DNA of 64,000 bases, taken from assembly GCA_034408745.1 (NCBI GenBank), contig JAWXCM010000291.1, positions 1-64,000 of the forward strand. The letters are read 5' to 3'. The notes under the pieces are model-generated. The model was given only the letters and a program-made list of their open reading frames with translations, did not search any database and had not been told where the DNA came from. The stretch comes from JAWXCM01 sp034408745. GTDB lineage: Bacteria; Acidobacteriota; Terriglobia; Bryobacterales; Bryobacteraceae. Of the stretch, positions 52,617-64,000 are shown one piece after another (position 1 is the stretch's first letter; every line of letters starts with the position of its first letter). The position numbers and the translations under genes were made by a program.

Positions 52617-54851
52617 ATGAAGCGTTTACCGAACGTACTCCTGTTTTGTCTCTGGATTTCCACCACCGTGCATGCGGACGTTTCCTGCGACCTCGCGAAT
52701 TATAAGCCGCGGGACGGGCTCCGAGCCCAGATGCGCAGCGGACTCCTGGAGTTGACATGGCAGGGCGAGCGCCGCGAACAGCTTCGGGCCGTGTTCACAA
52801 TCCGCGACGGACAGCCTGTGGTGCAGGAACTGGCAGCAAGAAAAGAAGGTGGAAAGTGGCTGATTCTCGGCGGCAACCTGAGCCCGGAGTTCCAGATCAC
52901 AAGCGGCATGCGCCGACTGTCACAGCAGCAGGTGGGTCCGTTGAAGGAGCTTGGCATTGCGCTGACTCCAGAGGTGGTGGAGCGGGAAAAGTGGAACGCC
53001 TTCTGGGACGCACCTTTGATGGTGCCCGGGCGGGCTGGCACGAATGTCGATTTGCCACGCAAGCCGGAAGAGATCAATCGCTCCTGGGCTACATTCCAGG
53101 CGTCCGGGTGTCAGGTCAAAACCGACGGTGCACGAATCGAGGTCACTTTTCCTGGAGTCAGGGCGGGTGTCTTCTCCGGCTCTTTGATGTACACCGTTTA
53201 CCGCGGCACCAACCTTGTGCGTCAGGAGCTTGTGGCAAAGACGACGGAGCCGTCGGTCGCGTACAAATACGTTGGCGGCCTCAAGGGGTTCAGTATCCGT
53301 GACGACAGCAGGATGGTGTGGCGGGACACGGCTCGAGGCTGGCAGCGGTACGCTTTCGGCGGTGCCGTTAACCAGGATCCGGTTGGGCTGCGCGCTCGAA
53401 ACCGGCTGGCTATTCTCGAATCGAACGGCGGATCACTGGCGGTATTTCCACCGTCGCACAAGTTCTTTTTCTCGCGCGAGGTGGAGACGAACCTTGGCTA
53501 TGTGTATTACCGGAAAGACAGCGAGAGCAGTTTCTCCATGGGCGTGCGGCAGCCTGACCGGGAATTCGGGGCTAAACCCTGGGGCGTGTCGGACGAGGTC
53601 TGGACCCGACGCGTAAACCAGGCGCGCGGGTTCCTCAATAACTATGCTTTGTACAATGCGCCTCCGAATACCGAACAGCATATGCCGGTTTATTTCTACC
53701 TCAGCCCGTCGGACAGTAAGTCGACGCAACAGGCCGTCATGGCGTTCACGCATGATGATGTGTACAAGCCTGTCCCGGGCTACAAGGTGCTGGTAAGCCA
53801 CTTCCACTTTCATTTCAATGAGCAGTTGACGGACGCGGGGACCATCGATGAGGAGCCCACGTGGCTTCCCGTGTTTCGCGACCTGGGTATTAACCTTGCC
53901 ATTTTGGCGGATTTCCACAGCGATTCTCATCCGAATGACACGGGCAAGGTTCGACTGGATGAACAGAAGGTCTATTTCGAAGGGTGTGAACGATTTTCCG
54001 ACCGTGATTTCCTCCTGATGCCAGGAGAAGAGCCGGATCGGAATTTCGGCGGACATTACATGTTCCTCTTCCCCCAGCCGCTGTTCTACACGCACGCGAA
54101 GCCGGCTGCGCCACGGAAGCAGCCGCTCATGGAAAGCATGCCCGGGTACGGCAAGGTGTATCACGCCGAAAGCGCGCCCGACGAGTTGAAGATGCTGAAG
54201 GACGAGGGCGGGCTCGTATGGCAGACGCATCCCAGAACGAAGGGCTCCACCGGGTTTCCCGACGCGGTGCGAGACAAAGACTTCTTCCAGAGCGACCGCT
54301 TTCTGGGTGGGTCTTTTCAGTCCTTACCTGTCGATTTGTCACAGAAACGGCTGTGCGAGGAGCGGTGCTTCGGCCTCCTCGACGACATGAACAACTGGGC
54401 TGGAGCGAAGTACATGATCGCCGAGGGCGACACATACATGAAGTACCCCGACGATGAGACGTACCCGCAGTTAATGGTGAATTACGTGAAGCTCGACCGC
54501 GTGCCGAGGTTTAAGGAAGGATGGGGCTCGGTGGTGCAGGCCCTTCGCGGTGGAGATTTCTTTGTCACCAGCGGTGAGGTTCTTCTTCGCAACTGGGCGG
54601 TGGAAGGCACAGGAACGAAACGCGTCTACTCCGCCGAGGTGGAATGGACGTTTCCTCCCGAGTTCGCCGAGCTGGTGTGGAGCGACGGGACCAGAGTCGA
54701 CCGGCAGTTGATTGATCTGAAAGACATGGCTCCGTTTGGAAGCCGGAAATTCCGTATTCCGTTCGATGCAGCGGGTAAGAAATGGGTTCGTTTTGCGGTG
54801 TGGGATTCGGCGGGCAACGGTGCTCTGAGCCAGCCCATCCATCTCAGGTAG
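52617..54851 (+). CDS. Exported PHP-domain-like protein
   Basis: 744 residues from ATG 52617, where GGAG and a Sec signal (MKRLPNVLLFCLWISTTVHA) both fit. The N-terminal ~370 residues are beta-rich and unrecognised. From about residue 394, SHFHFHFNEQ, LGINLAILADFHSDSHPND and the later MPGEEPDRNFGGHYMFLF follow the order of PHP (polymerase/histidinol phosphatase) metal motifs, so a metal-dependent phosphoesterase-like or hydrolase domain is likely. A C-terminal beta-domain (VEWTFPPEFAELVWSDG) may bind ligand. First gene of the plus array, 38 bp before the PQQ gene. Activity unknown. Confidence 0.65.
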   Translation: MKRLPNVLLFCLWISTTVHADVSCDLANYKPRDGLRAQMRSGLLELTWQGERREQLRAVFTIRDGQPVVQELAARKEGGKWLILGGNLSPEFQITSGMRRLSQQQVGPLKELGIALTPEVVEREKWNAFWDAPLMVPGRAGTNVDLPRKPEEINRSWATFQASGCQVKTDGARIEVTFPGVRAGVFSGSLMYTVYRGTNLVRQELVAKTTEPSVAYKYVGGLKGFSIRDDSRMVWRDTARGWQRYAFGGAVNQDPVGLRARNRLAILESNGGSLAVFPPSHKFFFSREVETNLGYVYYRKDSESSFSMGVRQPDREFGAKPWGVSDEVWTRRVNQARGFLNNYALYNAPPNTEQHMPVYFYLSPSDSKSTQQAVMAFTHDDVYKPVPGYKVLVSHFHFHFNEQLTDAGTIDEEPTWLPVFRDLGINLAILADFHSDSHPNDTGKVRLDEQKVYFEGCERFSDRDFLLMPGEEPDRNFGGHYMFLFPQPLFYTHAKPAAPRKQPLMESMPGYGKVYHAESAPDELKMLKDEGGLVWQTHPRTKGSTGFPDAVRDKDFFQSDRFLGGSFQSLPVDLSQKRLCEERCFGLLDDMNNWAGAKYMIAEGDTYMKYPDDETYPQLMVNYVKLDRVPRFKEGWGSVVQALRGGDFFVTSGEVLLRNWAVEGTGTKRVYSAEVEWTFPPEFAELVWSDGTRVDRQLIDLKDMAPFGSRKFRIPFDAAGKKWVRFAVWDSAGNGALSQPIHLR

Positions 54852-54889
54852 TCCTCGGCGGGAAACCACTCTGTTAGTATGGCGTCCAC

Positions 54890-57214
54890 ATGAGCCGCGT
54901 TCCTGTCGCTGTGGTGGCACTCTTCACGGGGCTTGCGTTCGCGCAGGAAACGAAGCCTGTAGCCGAAGCGTTGTTCACGCAGCATTGTGAAAGCTGTCAT
55001 GGCGCAGGGGCTCGGGGGACGGATCGCGGCCCCGGCCTGGTCAATAATCGAAGCCTTCGAAGCCGGTCTGCTACCCAGATCCGCGACATCATCTTCCGCG
55101 GCTCCGGAGGCATGCCTCCGTTTCGCCTTCCGGAGGATCAGCTTGTCGCACTGGCCGGATGGATACGTTCGTTTAATGCATCCGCATTCGACGTTCAGCC
55201 AGAGGGCGACGTGGCGGCGGGTGAGCGATTCTTCTTCGGGAAGGGAGCCTGCGCTTCGTGCCACATGGTTCGGGGAGCGGGTGCCGTGAAGGGTCCGGAC
55301 CTGTCGGAAGTCGGCCGGCAGATGACGCTTCCGGAACTGCGTCAGGTGCTGGAGAATCCGTCCGCGCCACGCGTCAAATCCCGATCTGTCGCTGGCTGCC
55401 CCCCATGGGCCTACTGCCCACAGAGCACGTGGGACGTGGTGCAGGTGAAGCGGAAGGACGGCTCCACCCTGCGAGGATTCGCACGCAATCAGGGCGCGCA
55501 CGATCTGCAACTACAGACACTCGATGGTGTCTTCCATTCGTTGCTCGAATCGGAATACACCGGCATTACTCCTGAAGCGCCACTGATGCCTCCGCTCAAA
55601 GCTACTGCAACCGAGCGGACCGATCTGCTGGCCTATCTCAGTCGACTGGCTGGCGTGAACGGTCCAGTGAAAGCTTCGGTGCCGTCCATACCTCAGGCGC
55701 AAATCGATGCGTTGAACAATCCGAAGCGCGGCGACTGGCCGACGTACAACGGATATTCTCATGGGAACCGGTTCAGCCCGCTGGATGCTGTCAACACCGC
55801 GTCAGTTAATGGCCTGCAGTTGCAGTGGACGTATCAGCTTCCGCATTCGCCACTGCAGGCGACGCCGCTGGTATCGGGCGGCGTGATGTATGTGACTGCC
55901 CCGAATCAGGTGTGTGCAGTGGACGCACGGACGGGTCGCGAGATCTGGTGTTACTCGCGTCCAAGGAACACCACCGGCATCTCCGGAGATGCGGCCAAGG
56001 GCGCCAACCGGGGCGTCGCGATTCTGGGCGACGGCGTGTACTTCACCACCGACAACGCTCATCTGATCTGCCTGAATCGAATCACGGGCGCGCTGATGTG
56101 GGACGTGTGGATGCCGGAATCACCCGGCAACTACGGGGCGACGGGTGCTCCCCTGATCGCGGGCGACCTTGTGGTGGCAGGAATCTCCGGAGGCGACGCG
56201 CCACTGAAGGGCTTCTTCGCCGCTTACAAGGCGTCGACTGGCGAACTCGCGTGGCGATTCCGCACTCTGCCGATGCGCGGCGAGAAGGCTGCGGAAACAT
56301 GGCAGGGTCCGGCGCTGGAAAACGGCGGCGCGGCCACGTGGATGACGGGATCGTATGACGCCGAGACACAGGTCCTGTACTGGCCAACGGGGAACCCATT
56401 CCCGGACACCGACGGGAAGCTGCGACAGGGCGACAACCTGTATTCGAACTGCGTGCTGGCGCTGGATGCAAAGACGGGCAAGCTGCGTTGGTACTACCAG
56501 TTCACGCCCCATGACGTGCACGACTGGGACGCGACGGAGCCGCTGCTGTTGATCGACACGAAGTTCAAGGGCCGCGACCGGAAGCTGTTAATGCAGGCCA
56601 ACCGGAACGGCTTCTTCTATGTGCTGGACCGTGTGACGGGCGAACTGCTGTTGGGCACACCGTTTGTGAAGCGGCTGAACTGGGCCAGCGGCATCGGCGC
56701 GGATGGCCGTCCGATTCTCACCGGCAACAATGAACCCACCGCGGCGGGCGTGAAGACGTGCCCCGCGGTGCGCGGCGCGACGAACTGGTATGCCACGGCG
56801 TATCATCCCGGGACGCGGCTGTTTTACGTAATGGCGAACGAAGACTGCAGCTTGTACCTGACGTCCGGCAACATCTTTGAGAGCGCACCCGACCCCACAA
56901 GCCTGGCCGAGCGTTACCTGCGCGCGATAGATCCGGAGACTGGCAAAGTGGTTTGGGAGATTCTTCAGGTGGGCGCTCCGGAGACAAACTACTCCGGCGT
57001 GCTGGCGACCGCGGGTGGCCTGGTGTTCTACGGTGAGACGGGCGGCGGGTTTGCGGCAGTCGACGCGAAGACGGGTAAGACGCTGTGGCATTTTGAGACC
57101 GGTCAGGCATGGAAGGCCTCGCCGATGACTTACATCAGCGGCGGCAGGCAGTATGTAGCGATTGCGGCAGGTAACTCGATCCTGTCGTTCGCGGTGGGAC
57201 CACTGAACCAGTGA
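54890..57214 (+). CDS. PQQ-dependent quinohaemoprotein dehydrogenase
   Basis: 774 residues. Sec signal (1-18), then two N-terminal cytochrome c domains (CESCHG from Cys33; CASCHM from Cys121), then an eight-bladed PQQ propeller: DWPTYNGYSHGNRFSPLDAV, VDARTGREIWCYSRP, NRGVAILGDGVYFTTDN, GATGAPLIAGDLVVAG, ATWMTGSYDAETQVLYWPTGNP, TPHDVHDWDATEPLLLID, GLVFYGETGGGFAAVDAKTG. Asp545 fits the catalytic metal-binding Asp, with a second Asp two residues on (Asp547). Quinohaemoprotein alcohol dehydrogenases normally have one haem domain at the C-terminus. Oxidises alcohols or sugars in the periplasm. Confidence 0.92.
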   Translation: MSRVPVAVVALFTGLAFAQETKPVAEALFTQHCESCHGAGARGTDRGPGLVNNRSLRSRSATQIRDIIFRGSGGMPPFRLPEDQLVALAGWIRSFNASAFDVQPEGDVAAGERFFFGKGACASCHMVRGAGAVKGPDLSEVGRQMTLPELRQVLENPSAPRVKSRSVAGCPPWAYCPQSTWDVVQVKRKDGSTLRGFARNQGAHDLQLQTLDGVFHSLLESEYTGITPEAPLMPPLKATATERTDLLAYLSRLAGVNGPVKASVPSIPQAQIDALNNPKRGDWPTYNGYSHGNRFSPLDAVNTASVNGLQLQWTYQLPHSPLQATPLVSGGVMYVTAPNQVCAVDARTGREIWCYSRPRNTTGISGDAAKGANRGVAILGDGVYFTTDNAHLICLNRITGALMWDVWMPESPGNYGATGAPLIAGDLVVAGISGGDAPLKGFFAAYKASTGELAWRFRTLPMRGEKAAETWQGPALENGGAATWMTGSYDAETQVLYWPTGNPFPDTDGKLRQGDNLYSNCVLALDAKTGKLRWYYQFTPHDVHDWDATEPLLLIDTKFKGRDRKLLMQANRNGFFYVLDRVTGELLLGTPFVKRLNWASGIGADGRPILTGNNEPTAAGVKTCPAVRGATNWYATAYHPGTRLFYVMANEDCSLYLTSGNIFESAPDPTSLAERYLRAIDPETGKVVWEILQVGAPETNYSGVLATAGGLVFYGETGGGFAAVDAKTGKTLWHFETGQAWKASPMTYISGGRQYVAIAAGNSILSFAVGPLNQ

Positions 57215-57231
57215 TGGAGGAGGAGACACGT

Positions 57232-58476
57232 ATGAATCGCCGAAAATTTGTATCGACAGTTTGTGGTGCGGGAGCCGCGGTGAGTCTCCCCGCGCTGGCA
57301 TTTCAGTCAGAGAAGAGCGACCTGAAGATTACGAGTGTTCGAATCGTGAAGACCACGCCGAGGCGTCCGACTCCAGCGTACAAGCCGTCGGCTGGTTCGT
57401 GGTCAACGGGTGGGGTAGAGGTTGCCAACCCGATGTCGATCTATCCGGAGTACAAGGCTATGCGAACGCTGTTCATGGCCAATGATCCGGCGCTCGGCGG
57501 CTTCACCGTGGAAATCGGCACGGACAAGGGCGTGAAGGGTTACGGCCGAGGCGGTCCGGGCGGAAGCTTCGTGGTCGAAAAGCACCTGACGAAGCTGCTG
57601 ATGAACGAGAACCCCTTCAACATCGAGCGCATCTGGGACATTCTCTGGCGTTCGACTATGTCCTACGGGCGCGCCGGCGTCGTGATCAATGCGATCAGCG
57701 GCGTCGACCTGGCGCTGTGGGATCTGGTCGGGAACGCACTGCAGATGCCGGTGTACAAACTGCTGGGTGGCGAAACGAAGCCACGCATCCCCATCTACTG
57801 CACGGGCAATGACATCGACCAGCACATGGAAGCCGGATTCCGGCGGCTAAAGCTCGCGATCCCCTATGGCCCCGCGGATGGGAAAGAGGGCATGCGGAAG
57901 AATGTCGACCTGGTGAAGACCACGCGCGAGAAGCTGGGCGCGGACGGCGACATCATGCTGGACTGCTGGATGGCGTGGACGGAGCGCTACACGCTGGAGA
58001 TGGCGGAGATGTTCGCGCCGAATAAGGTGTACTGGATGGAGGAGTGCCTGCAGCCGCATGATTATGAGGGATTCGGGCGGCTGAACGCGGCGATCAAGAG
58101 CACTCGTATCGTCACCGGGGAGCACGAATACACGCGATACGGTTTCCGCCAGTTGCTGGAGCACAGAGGCGCTGAGATCTGGCAGCCAGACATTAACTGG
58201 TGCGGTGGGTTGACGGAAATGAGGCGCATCGGCGCGCTGGCGGCCGCGTACGACATCCCGGTGATACCGCACGGCGGAGGGCTCGGCGAAGGAGTGCACT
58301 ACATCATGGCCACCACGAACTGTCCGTGGGCTGAGATGTTCATGCCCGCTCCGGGCGGACCGAAGGAAGTCTACGACCTCTGGGCGGAGCAGTACAGCGT
58401 CACAAAAGGACCGGAAGGGCTCTACATGCGTCCTTCGAACCGGCCTGGCTTCGGATGGGATTTCATCGCTTCCTAA
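57232..58476 (+). CDS. Tat-exported enolase-superfamily dehydratase, L-rhamnonate-dehydratase-like
   Basis: 414 residues from ATG 57232 (GGAGGAG eight bases upstream). The first ~25 residues (NRRKFVSTVCGAGAAVSLPA) form a twin-arginine signal. The rest follows L-rhamnonate dehydratase closely: NPMSIYPEYKAMRTLF, VVEKHLTKLL, ISGVDLALWDLVGNALQMPVYKLLGG, LDCWMAW (Asp244), WMEECLQPHDYEGF (Glu270), GEHEYTRYGF (Glu297), QPDINWCGGLTEM and IPHGGG (His347), all metal or catalytic positions. Dehydrates an acid sugar to a 2-keto-3-deoxy acid. 17 bp after the PQQ dehydrogenase. Confidence 0.88.
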   Translation: MNRRKFVSTVCGAGAAVSLPALAFQSEKSDLKITSVRIVKTTPRRPTPAYKPSAGSWSTGGVEVANPMSIYPEYKAMRTLFMANDPALGGFTVEIGTDKGVKGYGRGGPGGSFVVEKHLTKLLMNENPFNIERIWDILWRSTMSYGRAGVVINAISGVDLALWDLVGNALQMPVYKLLGGETKPRIPIYCTGNDIDQHMEAGFRRLKLAIPYGPADGKEGMRKNVDLVKTTREKLGADGDIMLDCWMAWTERYTLEMAEMFAPNKVYWMEECLQPHDYEGFGRLNAAIKSTRIVTGEHEYTRYGFRQLLEHRGAEIWQPDINWCGGLTEMRRIGALAAAYDIPVIPHGGGLGEGVHYIMATTNCPWAEMFMPAPGGPKEVYDLWAEQYSVTKGPEGLYMRPSNRPGFGWDFIAS

Positions 58477-59133
58477 ATGCGTTTCCTGCTGGTCGGCTTC
58501 TGCGTATCGCTGCTGGCTGAAGCGCAGTCGGGTCCCGTGATCCGACTCTTCCCGGTGGACGACACGGCGCGAGATTCCGCGTTTCGGTCTTACGTAGGCA
58601 AGCTGAGATCCGCGGTGGACGGGCGCAAGACCGACGCATTGCGCAAGCTGGTGGACAAGGACGTGGTTGTCGGGCCTGAGAACGAAGACAAGGGCTGGAC
58701 CAAATTCGTTGAGCGGTGGCGGCCTGACGACCGCGAGAACTCACCCGTGTGGAAGGGGCTGTCCGACCTGCTGTCGCTGGGTTTCATTCAGGAGCATCCG
58801 AGTCTGTTCCTGTCGCCGTACCTGGTGTGGCGATTCCCTGACAATCTGAGCATGTCAGGGCATCTGGTGGCGGTTAAGGACAAGGTGGAGGTGCGTGAGC
58901 GGCCCTCGCCCAACTCGCGGCCAGTCGCCACTCTTGTGTTCGACGTGGTGCGACAGCTCGGCGAACTTCAGGGGGGCGAAGAGCTGGTCCAGTGGATTCC
59001 GGTTCAGACGCTGGACGGAAAGAGCGGGTATGTCAACGCCCGTGACGTCATGAGCCCGCTGATGCCGAGGGCGCAATTTGGAAAACAGCGAGGAAAATGG
59101 ATACTGATCGCGCTGGAGGGCCCAGAGCAGTAG
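58477..59133 (+). CDS. Exported SH3-like domain protein
   Basis: 218 residues; ATG follows the dehydratase TAA directly. Sec signal MRFLLVGFCVSLLAEA. The middle is a helical region (FRSYVGKLRSAVDGRKTDALRKLVDKDVVV). The C-terminal half contains a bacterial SH3-like fold (KVEVRERPSPNSRPVATL, VQWIPVQTLDGKSGYVNARDV). Similar proteins are annotated only as SH3 domain-containing; they bind cell-wall or partner peptides. Role in the operon unknown. Confidence 0.75.
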   Translation: MRFLLVGFCVSLLAEAQSGPVIRLFPVDDTARDSAFRSYVGKLRSAVDGRKTDALRKLVDKDVVVGPENEDKGWTKFVERWRPDDRENSPVWKGLSDLLSLGFIQEHPSLFLSPYLVWRFPDNLSMSGHLVAVKDKVEVRERPSPNSRPVATLVFDVVRQLGELQGGEELVQWIPVQTLDGKSGYVNARDVMSPLMPRAQFGKQRGKWILIALEGPEQ

Positions 59134-59160
59134 GTATTCGATGGATAATAGGTACCACGC

Positions 59161-62325
<3,165 letters not shown>

Positions 62326-62332
62326 CAGACCG

Positions 62333-63766
62333 ATGATGCCAATGAATGAAGACCAGGCGCTGGACTGCACTCGACGCCACTTTTTTTCCCGGGGTGCGAA
62401 GGGCATTGGTATCGCGGCACTTGCCTCAATGTTCGGCCGGGGTGAGTTGGATGCGGCGGCTGCCACGCACTTTGCTCCGACGGCAAAGCGGGTCATCTTT
62501 CTGCACCAGTCGGGCGGACCGTCACAGCTCGACACATTTGACTACAAGCCGGCTCTGCAGAAGCTGCGCGGCACGGAGCTGCCCGCGTCCGTGCGGATGG
62601 GCCAGCGCATCACGGGCATGACTTCGGGTCAGTCGACACTGCCGGTGGCGCCGTCGATCTTTGGATTCCAGCAGCACGGCAAGTCTGGCGCCTGGGTCAG
62701 CGAACTGCTGCCACACACGGCGAAGATCGTCGACGATCTGACAATCATCAGGACCGTCAACACCGACGCGATCAACCACGACCCTGCGATCACGTTCATC
62801 CAGACGGGCTCGCAGCAGCCGGGCCGTCCGAGCATCGGGTCGTGGATCAGCTACGGCATCGGCAGTGAGAACGAGAATCTGCCGGCGTTCGTGGTGCTGC
62901 TGTCACAGGCGCACGGCATCAACACGGATCAGCCTTTGTTCTCGCGGCTGTGGTCGAGCGGCTTCCTTCCGTCCAGCCATCAGGGTGTTCGCTTCCGTTC
63001 CGGCACCAATCCTGTGCTGCATCTGCAGAACGCGCCGGGCATTTCGGCCGAGACGCGACGCCACATGCTGGATGCGTCGGCGGAGATCAACCGGCTTCAT
63101 GCAAAGGAATACGGCGATCCGGAGATTCAGACGCGCATTCGACAGTACGAGATGGCGTATCGCATGCAGACGTCGGTGCCGGAGCTGACGGACTTGTCGA
63201 AGGAGCCGGACAGCACGTTTGAGATGTACGGACCCGAATCTCGCAAGCCCGGGACGTACGCCGCGAATTGTCTGCTGGCGCGAAGGCTTGCCGAGCGCAA
63301 CGTGCGGTTCATCCAGCTGTATCACCGCGGCTGGGACCAGCACAACGACTTGCCTCGGGACCTGGCGCTGCAGTGTCGCGGCACGGATCAGCCCACGGCT
63401 GCCCTTGTATCGGATCTAAAGCAGCGGGGCCTTCTGAAAGACACCCTGGTGGTGTGGGGTGGCGAGTTCGGACGCACGGTGTACAGCCAGGGCAAACTGA
63501 CGGACGCCAACTACGGCCGCGATCATCATCCCCGCTGCTTCACCATGTGGATGGCGGGCGGCGGCGTGAAGGCCGGGACAGTGATCGGCGAGACGGACGA
63601 TTTCAGCTACAACATTGTTCGCGACCCGGTGCATGTCCACGATCTGCAGGCTACGCTTCTGCATTGCCTGGGGCTCGACCACACGAAGCTGACGTTCCAG
63701 TTTCAGGGCCGCCGGTTCCGGCTCACGGATGTACACGGCGAACTGGTGAAGCAAGTCCTCGCCTGA
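62333..63766 (+). CDS. DUF1501 protein, Tat-exported (module D)
   Basis: 477 residues from ATG 62333, with AAGGAG ten bases upstream inside the PSD1 3' end. Twin-arginine signal CTRRHFFSRGAKGIGIAAL. Core: LHQSGGPSQLDTFDYKPAL, HGKSGAWVSELLPHTAKIVDD, INHDPAITFIQTGSQ, LARRLAERNVRFIQLYHR, VVWGGEFGRTVYSQGKL, GRDHHPRCFTMWMAGGG, FRLTDVHGELV. It is the close relative of the module A protein. Last gene of the plus array before a 54-bp gap. Confidence 0.93.
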   Translation: MMPMNEDQALDCTRRHFFSRGAKGIGIAALASMFGRGELDAAAATHFAPTAKRVIFLHQSGGPSQLDTFDYKPALQKLRGTELPASVRMGQRITGMTSGQSTLPVAPSIFGFQQHGKSGAWVSELLPHTAKIVDDLTIIRTVNTDAINHDPAITFIQTGSQQPGRPSIGSWISYGIGSENENLPAFVVLLSQAHGINTDQPLFSRLWSSGFLPSSHQGVRFRSGTNPVLHLQNAPGISAETRRHMLDASAEINRLHAKEYGDPEIQTRIRQYEMAYRMQTSVPELTDLSKEPDSTFEMYGPESRKPGTYAANCLLARRLAERNVRFIQLYHRGWDQHNDLPRDLALQCRGTDQPTAALVSDLKQRGLLKDTLVVWGGEFGRTVYSQGKLTDANYGRDHHPRCFTMWMAGGGVKAGTVIGETDDFSYNIVRDPVHVHDLQATLLHCLGLDHTKLTFQFQGRRFRLTDVHGELVKQVLA

Positions 63767-63820
63767 ACGTCGGCCGGGCAAACTGAGGTTGGTATGCTGG
63801 CAGGAGTAGACTCAAGATAG

Positions 63821-64000
63821 ATGGCTCGCACCTGGATACAGATGGTCTTTGCGGCACTGCTCTCAGCGGTGCTCGGAACCACCTGCATCGTTTCGTGTCT
63901 GGGTGCACCCCGTCCCGCGGCTCAGGCCGATTCCCATGCCTGCTGCCACAAAAAGTCTGAGAAGGCTCCTCAGCATCAGCAGAGCAACAGCGGCTACCCG
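63821..64000 (+). CDS. Small secreted Cys/His-rich protein (partial, runs off the end)
   Basis: The first 60 codons are visible; the frame is open to the right edge. AGGAG lies 13 bases before ATG 63821, a little far. The N-terminus is a signal sequence (MARTWIQMVFAALLSAVLG) and the mature part shows an ACCHKK motif followed by a His/Gln/Ser-rich stretch. I recall a group of short acidobacterial secreted proteins with a CC-(R/H)-(R/K) motif followed by His and Cys/Met residues, probably metal-related, but this is a weak match. Confidence 0.55.
   Translation, partial: MARTWIQMVFAALLSAVLGTTCIVSCLGAPRPAAQADSHACCHKKSEKAPQHQQSNSGYP

Overview
This 64 kb window is almost entirely coding. I count 51 protein genes, two of them cut by the window edges. 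I saw no rRNA, tRNA, CRISPR array or insertion sequence. The gene set is a large Oar-like TonB receptor with a carboxypeptidase-regulatory N-terminus, four DUF1549/DUF1553 (PSD1)-DUF1501 pairs, Tat-exported Gfo/Idh/MocA proteins, beta-propellers and c-type cytochrome fusions. This suggests a soil-type Acidobacteriota, probably of the Solibacter/Bryobacter kind. Planctomycetota share many of these families, so the assignment is an inference from gene content.

Layout. (1) 1-1763: the end of a cupredoxin-like gene, a membrane-anchored TIR protein, and a small conserved hypothetical. (2) 14119 down to 1599, minus strand: a tightly coupled nine-gene operon of sulfatase, beta-helix (pectate-lyase-like) protein, Gfo/Idh/MocA, TIM-barrel isomerase, Gfo/Idh/MocA, cytochrome-FGE-fold fusion, PSD1, DUF1501 and a short MscS. 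(3) 14206-17500, plus strand, divergent from (2): a membrane-bound dehydrogenase made of a Tat lipoprotein small subunit, a GMC flavoprotein and a nonaheme cytochrome c. (4) 19863 down to 17526: groES-groEL followed by two small genes, one a zinc-ribbon protein. (5) 20201-22762: an NTF2-like protein, a ThuA protein and a lactonase. (6) 52541 down to 22759, minus strand: 22 consecutive genes with no gap above 75 bp. They run from an exported propeller and an alpha-hydroxy-acid oxidase, through two PSD1-DUF1501 modules, an amidohydrolase, cupins, an MFS transporter, a ferredoxin/unknown pair, an aminotransferase and a large FAD/Fe-S dehydrogenase, to SMP-30, a TonB receptor and an IclR regulator. 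(7) 52617-63766, plus strand, divergent from (6): a PHP-like protein, a PQQ quinohaemoprotein dehydrogenase, a Tat-exported rhamnonate-dehydratase-like enolase, an SH3-like protein and a fourth PSD1-DUF1501 pair. A small secreted protein runs off the end.

Taken together, the window looks like a specialised region for oxidative breakdown of carbohydrates or hydroxy/keto acids, with much of the chemistry exported. The parts are lyase/sulfatase and TonB uptake, PQQ, GMC and flavin dehydrogenases feeding c-type cytochromes, lactonases (SMP-30, YbhE type), a sugar-acid dehydratase, hydroxyacid oxidases, and an IclR regulator at the end of the longest array. The substrate cannot be read from the sequence. 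The least described parts are the repeated PSD1-DUF1501 modules, the nonaheme GMC complex, the ferredoxin/225-residue pair, and the possible periplasmic lactonase/dehydratase route.
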